Positions 1-12,606 are shown, counted from the stretch's first letter. The stretch: DNA of 25,122 bases from Pelargonium cotyledonis (GCA_036897625.1 JAYMTA010000697.1:1-25122), one strand, 5' to 3'. Notes: generated by a model from the sequence alone, not told the origin. A program made the numbers and translations.

Positions 1-1102
1 GGATAATAAAACTCGCCCCTAACCCGCGCCCGCTGCCATCCCTAGCCGTACTCTGTTCCCGTCTCAGTCTACTCTGTGCACCACTACTTTGCTTACCAAT
101 CTTCTCACCTAGTGCAACCACCCTTATAGACAACCCTAGCAGTCACAAACCCTACCTCCCAAAAAACCTTAGGTTTTTACACTCTAAAGAGAGAAAAGCC
201 CACTTTTTTATGATCATATCAAATAAAGACTTAGTTCTTCTTTTCATCTATTTAAAATGAGTTTAATTTTTTTGGTCTTAATTATGAGATTCTTGAACGA
301 ACTCGCAAACTCGTGGTTGACACTTGACACTTCTAAACCGTTTGACTACATCCAAACTAATCTTCAGTAAGTCACTGTTAAAATTCATCTCTCTCTTCAT
401 ACGTGTGTTGAGCGGGAATCAAAAGTAAACGTTTTTATCACTCACGGAGCATGTGTTGTCAATGTTTTCAAGGAATATTTTCATAAATGAGTGAGACAAG
501 CAAAAAATGAAGCTAAACCGATGACAAATATATGAGATTAAACATGTGGATTAGGTAATTTCATGGCATCATCAGGAAAATGACAATCCGAAAACACCAC
601 TAATAGAGACCTTGTTTTGTACTCATTGTTTGTCCAAAGCGTCAACAAACACCAAACCCCACTGTTTTTGACTGGCTGATGTGTACGTTTTTGATAGATG
701 ATTCAATGGGTTTCTTCAACTTGGAAGATTAAGATTCTATTTCATTAAAAAATTCAAACTTTGTTTTCTGGTTGACAAAAAGATTCAAACTTCATGTCTC
801 ATTAATTAATATTATCAGAACACTGTGTGCTCACAGGTGCCGGCCGCGAGAACAATCGTTTTTGGCGGCTATTTGGTATTTCTTACCCAGTCAAAGTTTC
901 TTCTTCTTTTGTTTATTTTTGAAATGATCCATTTTTTCCAATGGCTAAATGAGCCAATCTTCAACTTGTCACTATCTCATTAAACCTCTCTCTCTCTACC
1001 TCTATCATTTTTTGGTTCTTTTCTGTATTTACTTGAATATCAGAACTGTTATTCATCTGAAGGCCATAGCCAACTTGTTCAAGGAAGTTTCAGTGTAAAG
1101 AA
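1..1102. other. Upstream region of the receptor kinase gene, no gene seen
   Basis: No convincing coding sequence on either strand. The first 180 bases are C-rich and unlike the AT-rich remainder; I do not recognise them. TTGAC (W-box core, the WRKY factor site) occurs near 316, 325 and 773 and, on the minus strand, near 890, but such short sites are expected by chance. A CT-rich run near 985-1005 may belong to the 5' leader. The end of this stretch is presumably promoter and 5' UTR of the gene starting at 1103. Confidence 0.4.
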
Positions 1103-4100
1103 ATGAATTTTGGTGTCTCAGGCTCAAAGATTTTCTGGGCTGCTGTTCTGGGTTTGGTGGGTTTAAGCTGCTTTGTGGGTTTTGAATCTTTTGCTCAACT
1201 TTTGCCAGATGATGAAGGTATGCTGCAACTTTTGTTTGTTTGTTAAGAAAGGGTAGTTTTTGCAAAGAAATAAGGTCCAAGGAGTGGTTTTGGTTTTATG
1301 GGTTTTGTTCATTTTAGCTCAAATAGATGATTTTGGTTGTGAAAAGTGCTATGTTCTAATTGGTTTATTGCCTCATATGAACAATACGATGGGCAATAAT
1401 CCTCTATTCTTCTTCCAACTTGGCTTAAAACTTGTCTTGTGCCCTGAGAATGATGAGGGAGGGCTAAAATGGCCATATTATTTTTCATAGTTCTTTACTT
1501 CTTATAGCACAGTATATTGAATATTCTTTAAAACCAATGAAGCAAAGTGCCACCTTTACCATTTACTATAAGGTAGTGTTTGGATTAAAACTTTTGTTCA
1601 TGAATGGGAATAAGGATATGGAATTGGGAATGAGATTCTAGTTGTTTGGACTATGCCTTTTTGGTCCAAAAAATGGCTGTAGAATGAGAATCTCATTACT
1701 ATTCTGGTTCCCATTCCATAGTTTTTAATCCAAACGCTACCTTAGTGTCTATGAAATTGCTGGTTTTCTTAGCTTCCGCAACTATTCTAGATATTCTGGT
1801 GTTCATTTTGGCAAGTTGCATTGCCTGGTCTGGTTTAACTTCGTAGATTTTTCCAGTTCCGGCTATCTCAGACACCCCAAGTAAAGATTAATGAGAGTGA
1901 TGTGGCAGATCATCTTTTCAGTCTAAAATCAAGATCAAAAAAGGAATCTCTATGACATATAAGTTTGTCCAAAGAACAAATGGTCGTTTCATTTGGGTTA
2001 ATCATCCTGTACTACCATCCACAGAAAACCGGGGCTGATAGAGTTTTTATTATAATGTTCTTTTATTATACTTGTACACTGCTCAATGTATGTTCTTATA
2101 GCCAAGTTTTACTGAACACTAACCAATGTATGCATATTGTTAATACATTGTCTCACCTACGCTGTATGTAACAGTACAAGCTCTTCAAGCAATTTCCACA
2201 AAACTACAAATCCCGGATTGGAACGTAAGCCAAACTTCTTGCAGTGGAGGTTTAAACAAGACTATTGTCCCAGATAAAATTCTTAGCAATGTCAATTGTG
2301 ACTGTTCCAATGGCTCCATTTGCCACATCACAAACATGTATAACCACACTTTTCTTTCTCTCATTTGTACTCTTTCTTGTTTTGTGTTGCGCATTGTACT
2401 ACCAGACTTGATAAAAAAAGATCATGCTATTGATGGAAGTAAATTTAGTACTAGACTTGAGTTCCTTACAACTTAATTAAGAGTTTCTTTTATAATCTTA
2501 CATATTTATTTGCTTGTTCTGAGTTCGATTTATTTTTGGTATATCAGACAGCTGAAAGGTTACAATCTGACTGGACCAATACCAGATGAATTTGGAAATC
2601 TTGCTTTTCTGCGGGAGCTGTAAGTGTCACATTCTTTTGAATCTGCGTTGAAAAGTATTCAGATTCTATGGACCTATCAAGATCTTTTCTGACTATTGCT
2701 TAGAATTTGCTATTGTGGTATCGATATGTAGTTTGACTTGACAAACCATTAGTTTCATGAGATTTGTGAATCAATTTTGTCAAACACATCCAAAAGACAC
2801 AAACTGATGCTAGTCTTTTGAATCTTCTGTAGTTACAGAAAACTAGTACACATGCACCACTTCGTGCAACTAAGTATATTTTTTTAGTTCATACAATTTT
2901 TTATTTTTTGCGTACTTCTTATTCTCAACTGAATTCGTTTGTTAAACAGTGATCTTACACGCAACTATCTCAATGGATCAATTCCTACGAACTTGTCTCA
3001 GCTCCCCCTTGTCACCCTGTAAGTTTGTGTGCATTTGTATATCTGTGAGTACCTTTTCCCAGGTACTGCATACTCATAAATCTATAATTGTTGGATTATA
3101 TATCTCAGGGGTCTATTGGGGAACCGACTCAGTGGTACAATTCCTCCAGAAATAGCTGGTATTGCCACACTTGAGGAGCTGTAAGTACTTAGAGTCTCGA
3201 GCCTCATTGAGTAATGGATAATATTCAACCTCGATAATAATGTCGATTACGTTTTCCAGAATTTTGGAAGATAATCTATTAAGAGGAGCTCTTCCTGAAA
3301 ATCTTGGAAACTTACGCAACCTTAGGAGAATGTAAGTTGGTTATTTATAATGCAAGTAAGATACTAAATCTTCTATTTGTACTAATCACTTGCTCAACAG
3401 AATCATTAACGTTTCTTTTACTGCAGCCTCCTATCTGCAAATAATTTTACAGGAACTATACCAGAATCATATGGCCAAATGAAAAACCTAACTGATTTGT
3501 AAGTGACACAATGCTACACCATTATTCAACATTGATCAATTTCAAATGTGGAACTGCTTAACTAACTTTAGATACTGATTACAGTAGGATAGATGGGAGT
3601 GCAGTAACTGGGAAGATACCTGATTTTATCGGAAACTGGACAAAGCTTACTAGACTGTGAGTACTTTTCGTTCCAGTTATCTATCCATCTCTCTTCCCCT
3701 TTCGATAAATTAATGAATTTAAAGCCTTAGCTTTATTTTTCATTCAGCACACCTTAAATATGTTGCAGGGACATGCAAGGAACTGCCATGGAAGGCCCTA
3801 TTCCTTCATCTATATCCAATTTGACAAACTTAATTGAGTTGTACGTGCACATCGCTCTACCTATTGAATGTTAGACTCAGCTTTTTGATATATGCATGAT
3901 TACAAAAACTGAAGTTTAGAGATAATTGATTTTGCTTCAACTTGCCTTGTCCTCCAGGAGGATATTAGATTTGAAAGGACAAAACTCGACATTTCCTAAT
4001 TTGCAGGCTATGAAAAACATGACAAGATTGTAAGTTGAATGTGATATTGGTAACTATTATATGCAATATTCGCACCATTACCAAGTGGTTTCACTTACAT

Positions 4101-7100
4101 ATCTGATGATGGTTTGCAATAAAATGTGTAATTCAGGATACTGAGGAACTGCTCGATTATTGGTTCTATCCCAGAATATATGGGAAGCCTGACAGAATTA
4201 GTTTCTTTGTAAGTTGCTCATACTGTGAAATGAAATTGTACATTATACACAAACTGATGAGTCAAGAAAAATTTCTTTGAAAACTAAACTTGTTTCATTG
4301 CATCATTCACATGGTGTTGTTTGAAGACAATTTCATCATGAAGATTTGTTTGAATTTGTAGGGACCTGAGTTTCAACAGGTTAACAGGTCCAATGCCATC
4401 AACACTACAGAGTTTGGAAAAGCTAAGATATATGTAAGTTTCGAAATGTAAAGAAGATTATATTCAAATACTTAAACAGTTCAGACTCGATTTCCTCTCA
4501 ACCTGTCGCATTTGTAGTATATTTATTTCAACTGAGTTAGTGCCTTTATTGTGTGATGATGAAGGTATCTGACTAATAACTCCCTCACTGGAACCATACC
4601 CAATTGGATGTTGACCACAGACAAGAATTTGTAAGTATACAAATCGTATCTGTTTCTAATATATACTTTTGTGTATTAGCTACAAGATTGTTCATAGAAT
4701 GCTTTGGAGATTGATTACCAGAGCCATGGCAATATCTTCTGCAGGGATTTATCTTACAACAATTTTACCGAGTCAACTGCTTCTAGTTGTCAGCCGTCCA
4801 CCATGTAAGCTTTCTTTGCGATTCTCCTTTTCCTCATTCGTCTCTTTCCTTTATTTTCTTCATGTAATTTACAAATTACACTTGGTTTCTTACAGTAACT
4901 TAGTCAGCAGTCATTTGTCATCAGATAGCAACACGTAAGCTCCATGTTAAAATCATTACCTACTTTTGTTCTCAAATTGCATCTGCAAATGTAAACTGTC
5001 AAGTGAACTTATATCTGAATTCTTCCAGAAATGCTTGGTGCTTGCAGAAGGATCTGCCATGTCCCAGAGATCCCCAATGTAAGTACACCAATAGTCAAAA
5101 TGCGCTTTAATGAAACCCGGAACTTTTCGAGTCAAGCTACTCAAGATCTTGATTAAAGTACTGATGTGGTATCTATCTTGTTTCCAGCCCATTCGTTATT
5201 TATAAACTGTGGAGGAAACAGGATGGACTTTGAGGGAAATGGATATGAGGAGGACACAACCTTGGGAGGTCCTTCAAACTTTTACGCTACATCAGACAAA
5301 TGGGCGTATACCAGTACAGGAGATTACATGGGAAACGACAAAGCTAATTACATAACAACAAACACTACAAATATAACTGCTCCAGACATCTACAGAACTG
5401 CTCGGCTTGCTCCTATGTCACTCAAGTACTATGGCCTGTGCTTGCGTAAGGGCATCTATACAGTTCAACTCCACTTCGCTGAAATCATGTATACTGATAA
5501 TCAGACATTTAGTAGCCTTGGAAGGCGCATATTTGATGTATCAATTCAAGTACGTTTATTCTTTTCAACTGTCCTAGACTTAGTATTCTTAGATACATAT
5601 GTTACCTGAAGCTCTTTCTTATATATGTGCTCAACCATCGATTTGGTTTCTCCAAAAGGGCAATGTAGTTCTGAAAGATTTCAATATTATGGAAGAAGCT
5701 AAAGGGATTGGCAAGAGCATCACTAGAGACTTCAATGCTAGTGTTGATGGTAGCACCTTGGAGATCCACCTATTCTGGTCCGGGAAAGGAACTACTGCTA
5801 TACCAGATAGAGGTGTCTATGGACCTCTTATATCTGCTATTACAGTGACACCAAGTAAGTATAATCTAAGCACTCAGATTCCACTTCTTTTTATTTGTAA
5901 AGTACACGTTTAAATGCATCTTCCTGTTTTGCAGACTTTGACGTTGGTACAGGACTATCACTTGGAGCTATTATTGGCATTGTAGCTGTGTCGATAATTG
6001 TATTAGTTTTGATCATCTTGGTAGTCCTCAGGCTGACAGGTTACTTGGGAGGAAAAGAGCAAAGAGATAAAGGTGAGACCATCAGTTTCTGGTAACCAAT
6101 TCTTGAAAGTTTTGAACTTTAGTTTGCAAACAAAATCAGATTTGTGTACATACTCATTTATGAACATTCTGTGATAGATACTATGGTAGTATTGTGTAAT
6201 CAATCGTATTATACCATAAGTGAACTAGTTTTCTGTCATTGCTTGTTTGATTTACAGAGCTTCTAGACCTACAAACTGGTTATTTCAGTCTCAGACAACT
6301 CAAATCTGCTACCAACAACTTCGATCCTAAAAATAAAATAGGTGAAGGAGGATTCGGACCTGTTTACAAGGTACTTAGTTTTTTTTTCAAGTTTCTGAAT
6401 ATATCTTGTTAACTTCAAACAATTTAGCCTCTTAAGTAGACCTGTAAAACCATTCAGAGAGGTAAATAGGCTGAAGTTTTCTATGCTTGAACTTAGGGTG
6501 TACTGTCAGATGGCTCGGTTATTGCTATCAAGCAGCTCTCCTCAAAATCAAGACAAGGGAATCGTGAATTTGTCAATGAGATAGGCATGATTTCTGCGCT
6601 GCAGCATCATAATCTTGTGAAGCTTTTCGGGTGTTGCATTGAAGGAAACCAGTTGCTGCTAGTGTACGAGTACATGGAAAACAACAGTCTTGCAAGTGCA
6701 CTTTTCGGTAAATGCTTCCTTGATTTCTTCTTTTCCTTGTTACATTATTTAAGATCAAAACCAATGACTGAGCTCTGTATCTCAATCTTTAGGCAAGAAG
6801 GAAAATCGACTTAACTTGAACTGGGCAACAAGGCAGAAAATATGCATAGGAATTGCAAAGGGATTGGCTTATCTGCACGAGGAATCGAGGTTGAAAATAG
6901 TTCACAGAGACATAAAGGCGACAAATGTGCTGCTTGACAAGGATTTAAATGCTAAGATATCTGATTTCGGTTTGGCTAAGCTCGATGAAGAAGAGAACAC
7001 CCATATCAGTACACGAATAGCTGGAACAATGTGAGTGATTGGAACTTTCCTTCATTTCCAAGATGTCTGGTTTACTTAAAACTCATTGCATTAATGGAAC

Positions 7101-7735
7101 ACTATATTGATTTCCTTTCAGAGGCTATATGGCTCCAGAATATGCAATGAGAGGTTACTTGACAGACAAGGCAGATGTCTACAGTTTTGGAGTTGTTGCC
7201 TTAGAAATTGTCAGTGGGAAGAGCAACACCAATTACAGGCCAAAGGAAGAGTTTGTTTATCTTCTTGACTGGGTAAAGATTCATCGCACACGAGCTCACA
7301 TTCTAATCTTTCTTGACTTCATTGTATACATTACATGATGTTCATGAGATATTGTTTTAACATTTGTTTTGCTTCTAGGCCTATGTCCTGCAAGAGCAAG
7401 GGAACTTGCTAGAGCTTGTAGATCCAGAACTAGGTACAAACTATTCTGCAGAAGAGGCAATGAGGATGATTCATTTGTCTCTTTTGTGCACGAACCCGTC
7501 TCCAACACTTAGGCCGTTAATGTCATCAGTGGTGAGTATGCTGGAAGGGAAAATGCCGATCCAAGCACCAATTATAAAGCGGAGTGAGATGTATCAAGAC
7601 GCGAGGTTCAAAGCCTTTGAGTTGCTGTCACAGGAAAGCCAAACTCAGTTTCAGACAACCTCAAGAAGCATGGAGATGGAAGGGCCATGGAAGTGTTCTT
7701 CAACTTCAAATCAAAGTAAGGATGAGATTGTTTAG
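1103..7735 (+). CDS. LRR-malectin receptor-like serine/threonine kinase, subfamily LRR-VIII-2 (RKF1/At1g07650-like)
   Basis: Plasma-membrane receptor kinase; the ligand is not predictable. I read 24 exons: 1103-1217, 2175-2337, 2548-2619, 2950-3018, 3109-3180, 3260-3331, 3427-3498, 3585-3656, 3769-3840, 3958-4029, 4137-4208, 4362-4433, 4565-4630, 4745-4804, 4896-4934, 5029-5078, 5188-5549, 5659-5854, 5935-6072, 6258-6370, 6497-6707, 6793-7030, 7122-7272, 7379-7735. They total 2976 nt and encode 991 aa without an internal stop. Order: hydrophobic signal peptide (about 10-30), Cys-pair N-cap, some 11 LRRs each on its own 66-72 nt phase-2 exon (about 93-374), malectin domain (about 404-589), one membrane helix (about 597-620), kinase. 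Kinase landmarks are all present: GEGGFG at 664-669, Lys685, HRD at 781-783, DFG at 801-803, APE at 827-829, so an active RD kinase is predicted. Length and exon pattern fit Arabidopsis At1g07650, At1g53430 and the At1g29720-29750 group. The exact orthologue is uncertain. Confidence 0.95.
1569..1744. mobile_element. Small inverted-repeat DNA transposon (MITE) in intron 1 of the receptor kinase gene
   Basis: About 176 bp with nearly perfect terminal inverted repeats of about 22 bp. The left end begins TAAGGTAGTGTTTGG; the right end is its reverse complement with one or two differences (TAAGGTAGCGTTTGG). The inner part also mirrors itself (GAATGGGAA against TTCCCATTC), so the whole can fold. 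It has no coding capacity, so it is non-autonomous. The outer bases are compatible with a TA or TWA target duplication, but the palindromic ends prevent a decision, so the superfamily is open. A related partial copy lies at 16022-16096. Confidence 0.7.
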
Positions 7736-7965
7736 TCTTTTTCTTCACCAAAGATAGGCTAGCTTCTTCAAGCTCCTTTGTTAGAATACAGTATAGAGTT
7801 GTAGATGACAATTTTGTTGTCTTTTTCCATTTAATTATGATTATTATTTCAAAGTTGGTTGTAGTAATTATAGGTTATTGTGTAAAGAAGAGGTTCATTT
7901 ATATATATACATATCATGTTCAGAAGTTTATTATGATCCATGTTAAAATAGGTTGAATTGTCAAA

Positions 7966-7971
7966 AATAAA
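7966..7971 (+). promoter_or_regulatory. Candidate polyadenylation signal of the receptor kinase gene
   Basis: AATAAA lies 231 bases after the stop codon in AT-rich DNA and just upstream of the tRNA gene. Plant poly(A) signals are loose, so this is only the best-looking match. Confidence 0.3.
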
Positions 7972-8011
7972 TATATTTTATTTAGTTACATTGCTATTAA
8001 CGAAACACAAA

Positions 8012-8084
8012 TCCGTTGTAGTCTAGTTGGTTAGGATACTCGGCTCTCACCCGAGAGACCCGGGTTCAAATCCCGGCAACGGAA
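8012..8084 (+). tRNA. tRNA-Glu (anticodon CTC)
   Basis: A 73-nt cloverleaf. The acceptor stem TCCGTTG (8012-8018) pairs with CAACGGA (8077-8083), and 8084 A is the discriminator base. The anticodon stem CTCGG/CCGAG (8039-8043, 8051-8055) encloses the loop CTCTCAC with anticodon CTC at 8046-8048, reading GAG. The T arm CCGGGTTCAAATCCCGG is intact, and A-box and B-box promoter sequences are inside the gene. No intron and no encoded CCA, as expected for a nuclear eukaryotic tRNA. It sits between the 3' ends of two convergent protein genes. Confidence 0.97.
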
Positions 8085-8097
8085 TTTTGCTTTTTTT
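8085..8097 (+). terminator. RNA polymerase III terminator of the tRNA-Glu gene
   Basis: A TTTT run begins directly after the discriminator base, followed by GC and a second run of seven T. This is the usual RNA polymerase III stop. Confidence 0.8.
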
Positions 8098-8362
8098 CAA
8101 TTATGTTTTATTTGTACAGTAATTTTATTTCAAGAAATATATAGAAAACTTCATTTTCTTGTACTCTTAGCTTGCAATGGCGGTTAAAGGTAAAAATGAC
8201 TCAACTTCACTTCAATTCTTGCAAAAATTACATCTCATCCATATTGAGAAAAAAAAAACAAAAATTGCAGTAGCTGACAGGCTTTAGAGTTTTAATATAC
8301 AGATATGGTATGTTAATGTACATTAGATCTGCTGAGTTCAGTTTTGTTGTGGTGCTGGACAC

Positions 8363-11300
8363 TCAAAACTCAATCCCACTGTTTATCTGAATTGAGATGG
8401 AAGGTCGGCCAACACTTGAAAGCGGAGTATCCACTCTCACTACTATCCCCGAGCTCCCAACATTTCCATTCCATTTGGACCGCCCAACCTGCACACAAGT
8501 CAATTCCCCGTGTCCAGATTTTTCTACAAAAAGATGAGAAAAATAAAAGAAGAAAAATATCGCAGTAACTTACAGATACTGATGCAAATGCAGAAGGATG
8601 TGTTGTGACTGCACACCCACATATCAAATTCAGCTGCTCCTTGACCGAATGAATAAGTTCTGCTTGCAACCCGGGATTGCTTCCGCCAAAAGTGGGGGAC
8701 ACACTGATCAGGTTATAGTTAATATAGGAAAACGTTAGCATGTAAACAACAACTACCATGCTAAGTATTGAGAGAATTGAGAGAATAGAAATAGAAAAAC
8801 AAACGGTGATAGGATGTGTACAAATGAAACCAGGTAATGTATGCATGCAACATACAAGAAACTACAACATGCAATGCAAAATGATGGTGCATAGTAGCAG
8901 ACAACCACAGATTTTGTGTGACTTAATGTTTCCCATGCACTGAGAAAATCACTATAGTATGAAAGTTACCAGGAAACCAGTACAGGAAGCTACAGCATGC
9001 TGGATAATAAGGCAGTCTAAAGAGGGACAAAAATGACAATATATCTTAAAAGAATGCAACCACCAATTCAATACGAGTTGTTTTTTTCAAAGCTGAGTGA
9101 AGAATTAGACTGACTTTGAGCTCTCAGATCATATGGACAAAATGCTGTTTGTGGTATTAACAAACAATTGGCAGAACAATATTACTGTAGTACTGATACA
9201 AACTAAAGTTGCTTAGGCAAAGATGATAAATAAATAGAACAGTTTGTTTTGAAAACGCCTGTACCAGAACATTTATTTTTATATGAATTTATATTATTAG
9301 GTTATAAATGATTTATTTGGAACAGCAATGTACTTTTGGCTTTCTCAGAAATGGAGCCAAGAATAAGTAAGCATCCAATACTGACAAGCATGCAAAATCT
9401 AGATTGTGACTACACAGAGACAAAGCAGTAAGACCTCACCTGATTTGGACAGTTGGTTTCTCCATAATACCAGATCTTTGCCAAGCCAAAGCTTGTGCAA
9501 GACTCATCGTGAATGACTTGTCAGGCCAGTGTACTGTTGGGGTGATGCATGTTCCCCATTTATTCTGAAAAAAGGAGGGGGGGAAGGGTAGATTTTAAGC
9601 TTCCATTGAGTCGCCAGATTGCATGTTTGAATCATGATATTCAGAATCAAAGCTCAAAATTTAACAACTTGTAAAAGTATAAGACTACTCATCCTATTTA
9701 ATGATCCAACCTTGCAAGCATAGCTGAATCTCATTTCTCCTGGATATTGACCTTGTGCTTGAAGCAGTCCACCAAAAAGAGGTAGAAAAGCACTTGTAGT
9801 TAGACCCTCACCAGAAACATAGGTGAACTGTCCATTTGGAAACTGCAAATCAACAAATGACTGGAAAGGGGGAGGGGGAGAGATCAGCAAACAAGTTACT
9901 CCAAGAAGCTCACATATCATAATTTTAGTAGAAGTGGAAAACTTAACTTGTTTATAACATTGCTGATACTACAACCATTCAACACATTCACCATCTAAAT
10001 AATGGGTTTATCAACGGTTTATAGAGCAAATCGAAGTTTGATTATCAAGAGCATAACTGAAATTCTGGTAAAAGATATCAACTTACACAAGCTAAAGGGT
10101 TTAGACAGAGCATTGACATTAGCAACCACCTTCTATGCTTTGACCAAAGAGCTGGACAAAGAGAATGCATTCCATTCTGACAACCAGTAAATCACCATGT
10201 AAGAACAAAATGAAAGAAATGGTACATTAATATGCATTTAGATGCAATACTTTAATTTGACAATAACTCACAAAGACAATGCTGAAGTACTTGCAGAGTT
10301 TATATCAAAGAGGATACATGAAGCTAGAGTATTAATTATATTAATATCATAAATGGCACAACAAAAATATCTTGACCATAGTACCAACTCAGAAAAAAAA
10401 AAAAAAAACCTACCCCTTCAGAAAACCCTCTTGACATTAATAGCAATGACACATAAATAACTTCTTAGCACTTGAAACAATACTGTATGAAAGAATATAC
10501 AAGTGTGAGAAGAACACAAAGAAAAGGTCATAGTACAAGCAGATAACTCATTCATTCCCTTCCTCTCTCCCAAAAAAAAAAAAAACCAAAAAGAACTAAA
10601 TAAACTAATCATTCATAGTACTCACTACTCAGAACCTCAAACAAGCAGATAACTCATTCATTCCCTTCCTCTCTCCCCCTCAAAAAAAACATATGAGCTA
10701 AATAAACTAATCATAAGTGCTAGACATGAACAGTTGGATGTTTCTCACTAAAAAGGCACAAGGAAATTTCTAGGGTCAGATCGCAGATGGTACTATATGC
10801 TATTTAGATCCACACAAGCAAATTTCTAGGCTCAGTTGAGATTGCAGATAATATTATATGCTTTACGGAGCCATTAAAGTAAATTTCTAGACTCGGTTCA
10901 GATGCAAACTAGCAGTTTCTTCTATGCAATTAGTCATTCAAAATACAGAAGAATAACTCGAGAACAATGGGAATTATCTTTGATGCAATAGATATGAGAT
11001 TATCCACCTAGGAAAAAGTTAAACATGAGTTGCATTTTTTCATCAAAAACAATAGCAGCATGGTTGTAACCACAAAGAGGTTCAAGAAGATTGGTAAATA
11101 AGAGGAAATTGGATACAATCCAGGAATCAAGAGATAATAGGGATTCCCAATTTTCCCACTGTAAGGTTATTGATAGTTAAAAAGGAAAAGAGATGAACAG
11201 GAGAACATTTGTCATACCTTTCGGTCATACCCATACCAAAGCAAGTGTTGTTTCGACAAATGAACAGGTAAAAGAAGTGTTGAGTCACGCACAAAGAGTA

Positions 11301-12606
11301 CTGGACCAAGTTGAACAAGAAAGAGGGATGAATTGTCATTTCCTGAAGTGGAAATGCCATGAGTAGCCTCTACTCTCCATAAATCTCCCCTTGCAACCAA
11401 AGAACTATCCACATCATTTGTTCTACTATCATAAGTTGATGTAATATTTACGATACCCTGCCATCAAACAATGAACTGTAAGAGAACGAATGGATACAGT
11501 AAACAGAAAAAAGGTCAAAAGAGTCATGCTATAATTAACACTGAGGCTGTTTCCTTGCAGGTCAAAAGAGTCATGCTATAATTAACACTGAGGCAGTTTC
11601 CTTGAAGCCTCTCAAAGTGTTCTCAGAGAAAACAAGACAGGCTCTTTATCACTCACACATCTCAGATTTTATCCTCACATTTTAGTTTCTTTACTTCTTT
11701 GCACATCATCATCCATAATCTAAGGGAATTTTTATTCTCTTAAAGCCATGAAAGAAGGATAACCAATATAATGAAATTGGTCTGATAACAACCTACATCA
11801 TGACAACCAAATGCATATTTTATACCATCTTCCAATCTCAATTCTATCACCTATCTTCACAAACAACAACTACAAGTAAGACTCCAAAGAACTTATGTAA
11901 TAAACAATATATGTGAAGAATAAAACACATACAAAAAACAAAGCAAAGCTATCAATACTATAGATATAACCAGCTTCAAATTTCATACCTGGGGTTTAGC
12001 AATCTGTCCACCTGGCTTTAGAGTTAGGCCCATACTATCATCATCAGCCAACCAATTTGAGTTGCCATCATTTTCAGTAAACCCAACATCCCGCAAATGT
12101 TCCTTTAACAAACCCAACTCCAAATCGTCCTCCGTCTTCACACTCACTTCAGCCCTCTGCCTATTTCCGTAGGCATCCACATGAACTATAGACATCCCAC
12201 TCTCCCCATGCTTAAAAGGCACTGGCAGCCGCCTAAAAAACTGTTGCATCACCCCATTCAAGATAGCCCCAAAATCTGCTCCAACTTGTCCAATCCTACT
12301 ACCAATATCAAGAATTGCAGATACCCCATTAATCCCCAAATGATTACTTGACAACCCAAAATCATTTTTTCCAAAATTCTGGCTTGGAAACTCAATATCA
12401 AACAGCTTCGATTTAGGCGGGTTGGGCCACGGGAAGGAGAGCGGAACTATGTGATGAGATTTAGGCGGGTTAGGCCACGGGAATGAGGGCGGAGCTAGGT
12501 GATGAGCCGTAATCAGACCCGTAAATCCCTGAGCTAGCCGGTCCGCCAAATCGTAGCCTTGCCGCTGCACCTCCTCCCAAGCCTCAAATGATCTCTCAAC
12601 AGACAT
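8363..12606 (-). CDS. Conserved plant protein of unknown function, 492 aa, possible membrane beta-barrel
   Basis: Seven exons on the minus strand: 12606-11989, 11457-11218, 10176-10087, 9860-9711, 9564-9440, 8703-8574, 8488-8363. All introns are GT..AG, phases match, and 1479 nt encode 492 aa with no internal stop. The ATG at 12606 is chosen because an in-frame TAG lies five codons upstream (12621-12619). Residues 1-35 form a charged, probably helical segment (starts MSVERSFEAWEEVQRQG). A proline-rich stretch follows that contains a duplicated 16-residue unit, then a segment with DIGSRIGQVGADFG and FFRRLPVPF. The C-terminal half is rich in Gly and in alternating polar and hydrophobic residues, and the protein ends in Phe (INSGIEF). 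That style suits antiparallel strands of an outer-envelope beta-barrel; this is inference only. I see no catalytic motif or known domain and cannot name the family. It shares a divergent promoter with the gene at 13597 and converges on the tRNA and the receptor kinase gene. Confidence 0.85.
10535..10713. repeat. Direct duplication of about 75 bp in an intron
   Basis: The block beginning ACAAGCAGATAACTCATTC at 10535 recurs at 10641 (spacing 106). Each copy continues into a CT-rich run, an A-run and a TAAATAAACTAATCAT segment. The copies differ mainly in A-run length. It lies in the large intron 11217-10177 of the minus-strand gene. Confidence 0.75.
10764..10905. repeat. Diverged tandem repeat, about 56-61 bp unit, 2.5 copies
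   Basis: AAATTTCTAG followed by GGTCAG/GCTCAG/ACTCGG starts at 10764, 10820 and 10881. The first two copies also share GCAGAT and TATATGCT further on; the third is cut short. Same intron as the duplication just upstream. Confidence 0.6.
11513..11606. repeat. Recent tandem duplication, 47-bp unit, two copies
   Basis: A unit beginning GGTCAAAAGAGTCATGC at 11513 repeats exactly 47 bases later at 11560. I see only about two differences between the copies. It is in the intron 11988-11458 of the minus-strand gene. Confidence 0.85.
12410..12505 (-). repeat. 48-bp tandem duplication inside coding sequence
   Basis: Two adjacent 48-bp units (12410-12457 and 12458-12505) with about seven differences encode a repeated 16-residue proline-rich block (HHLAPPSFPWPNPPKS followed by HHIVPLSFPWPNPPKS). 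The unit is a multiple of three, so the frame is kept. Confidence 0.85.

Noticed and set aside
1-180. C-rich opening sequence suspected to be the end of a repeat
   Set aside because: No terminal repeat, target duplication or second copy in the window supports it.
8370-8846. 158-codon open frame on the minus strand over the last exons of the 492-aa gene
   Set aside because: It runs through two exons and the intron between them in mixed frames; the spliced reading is consistent with the upstream exons and is preferred.
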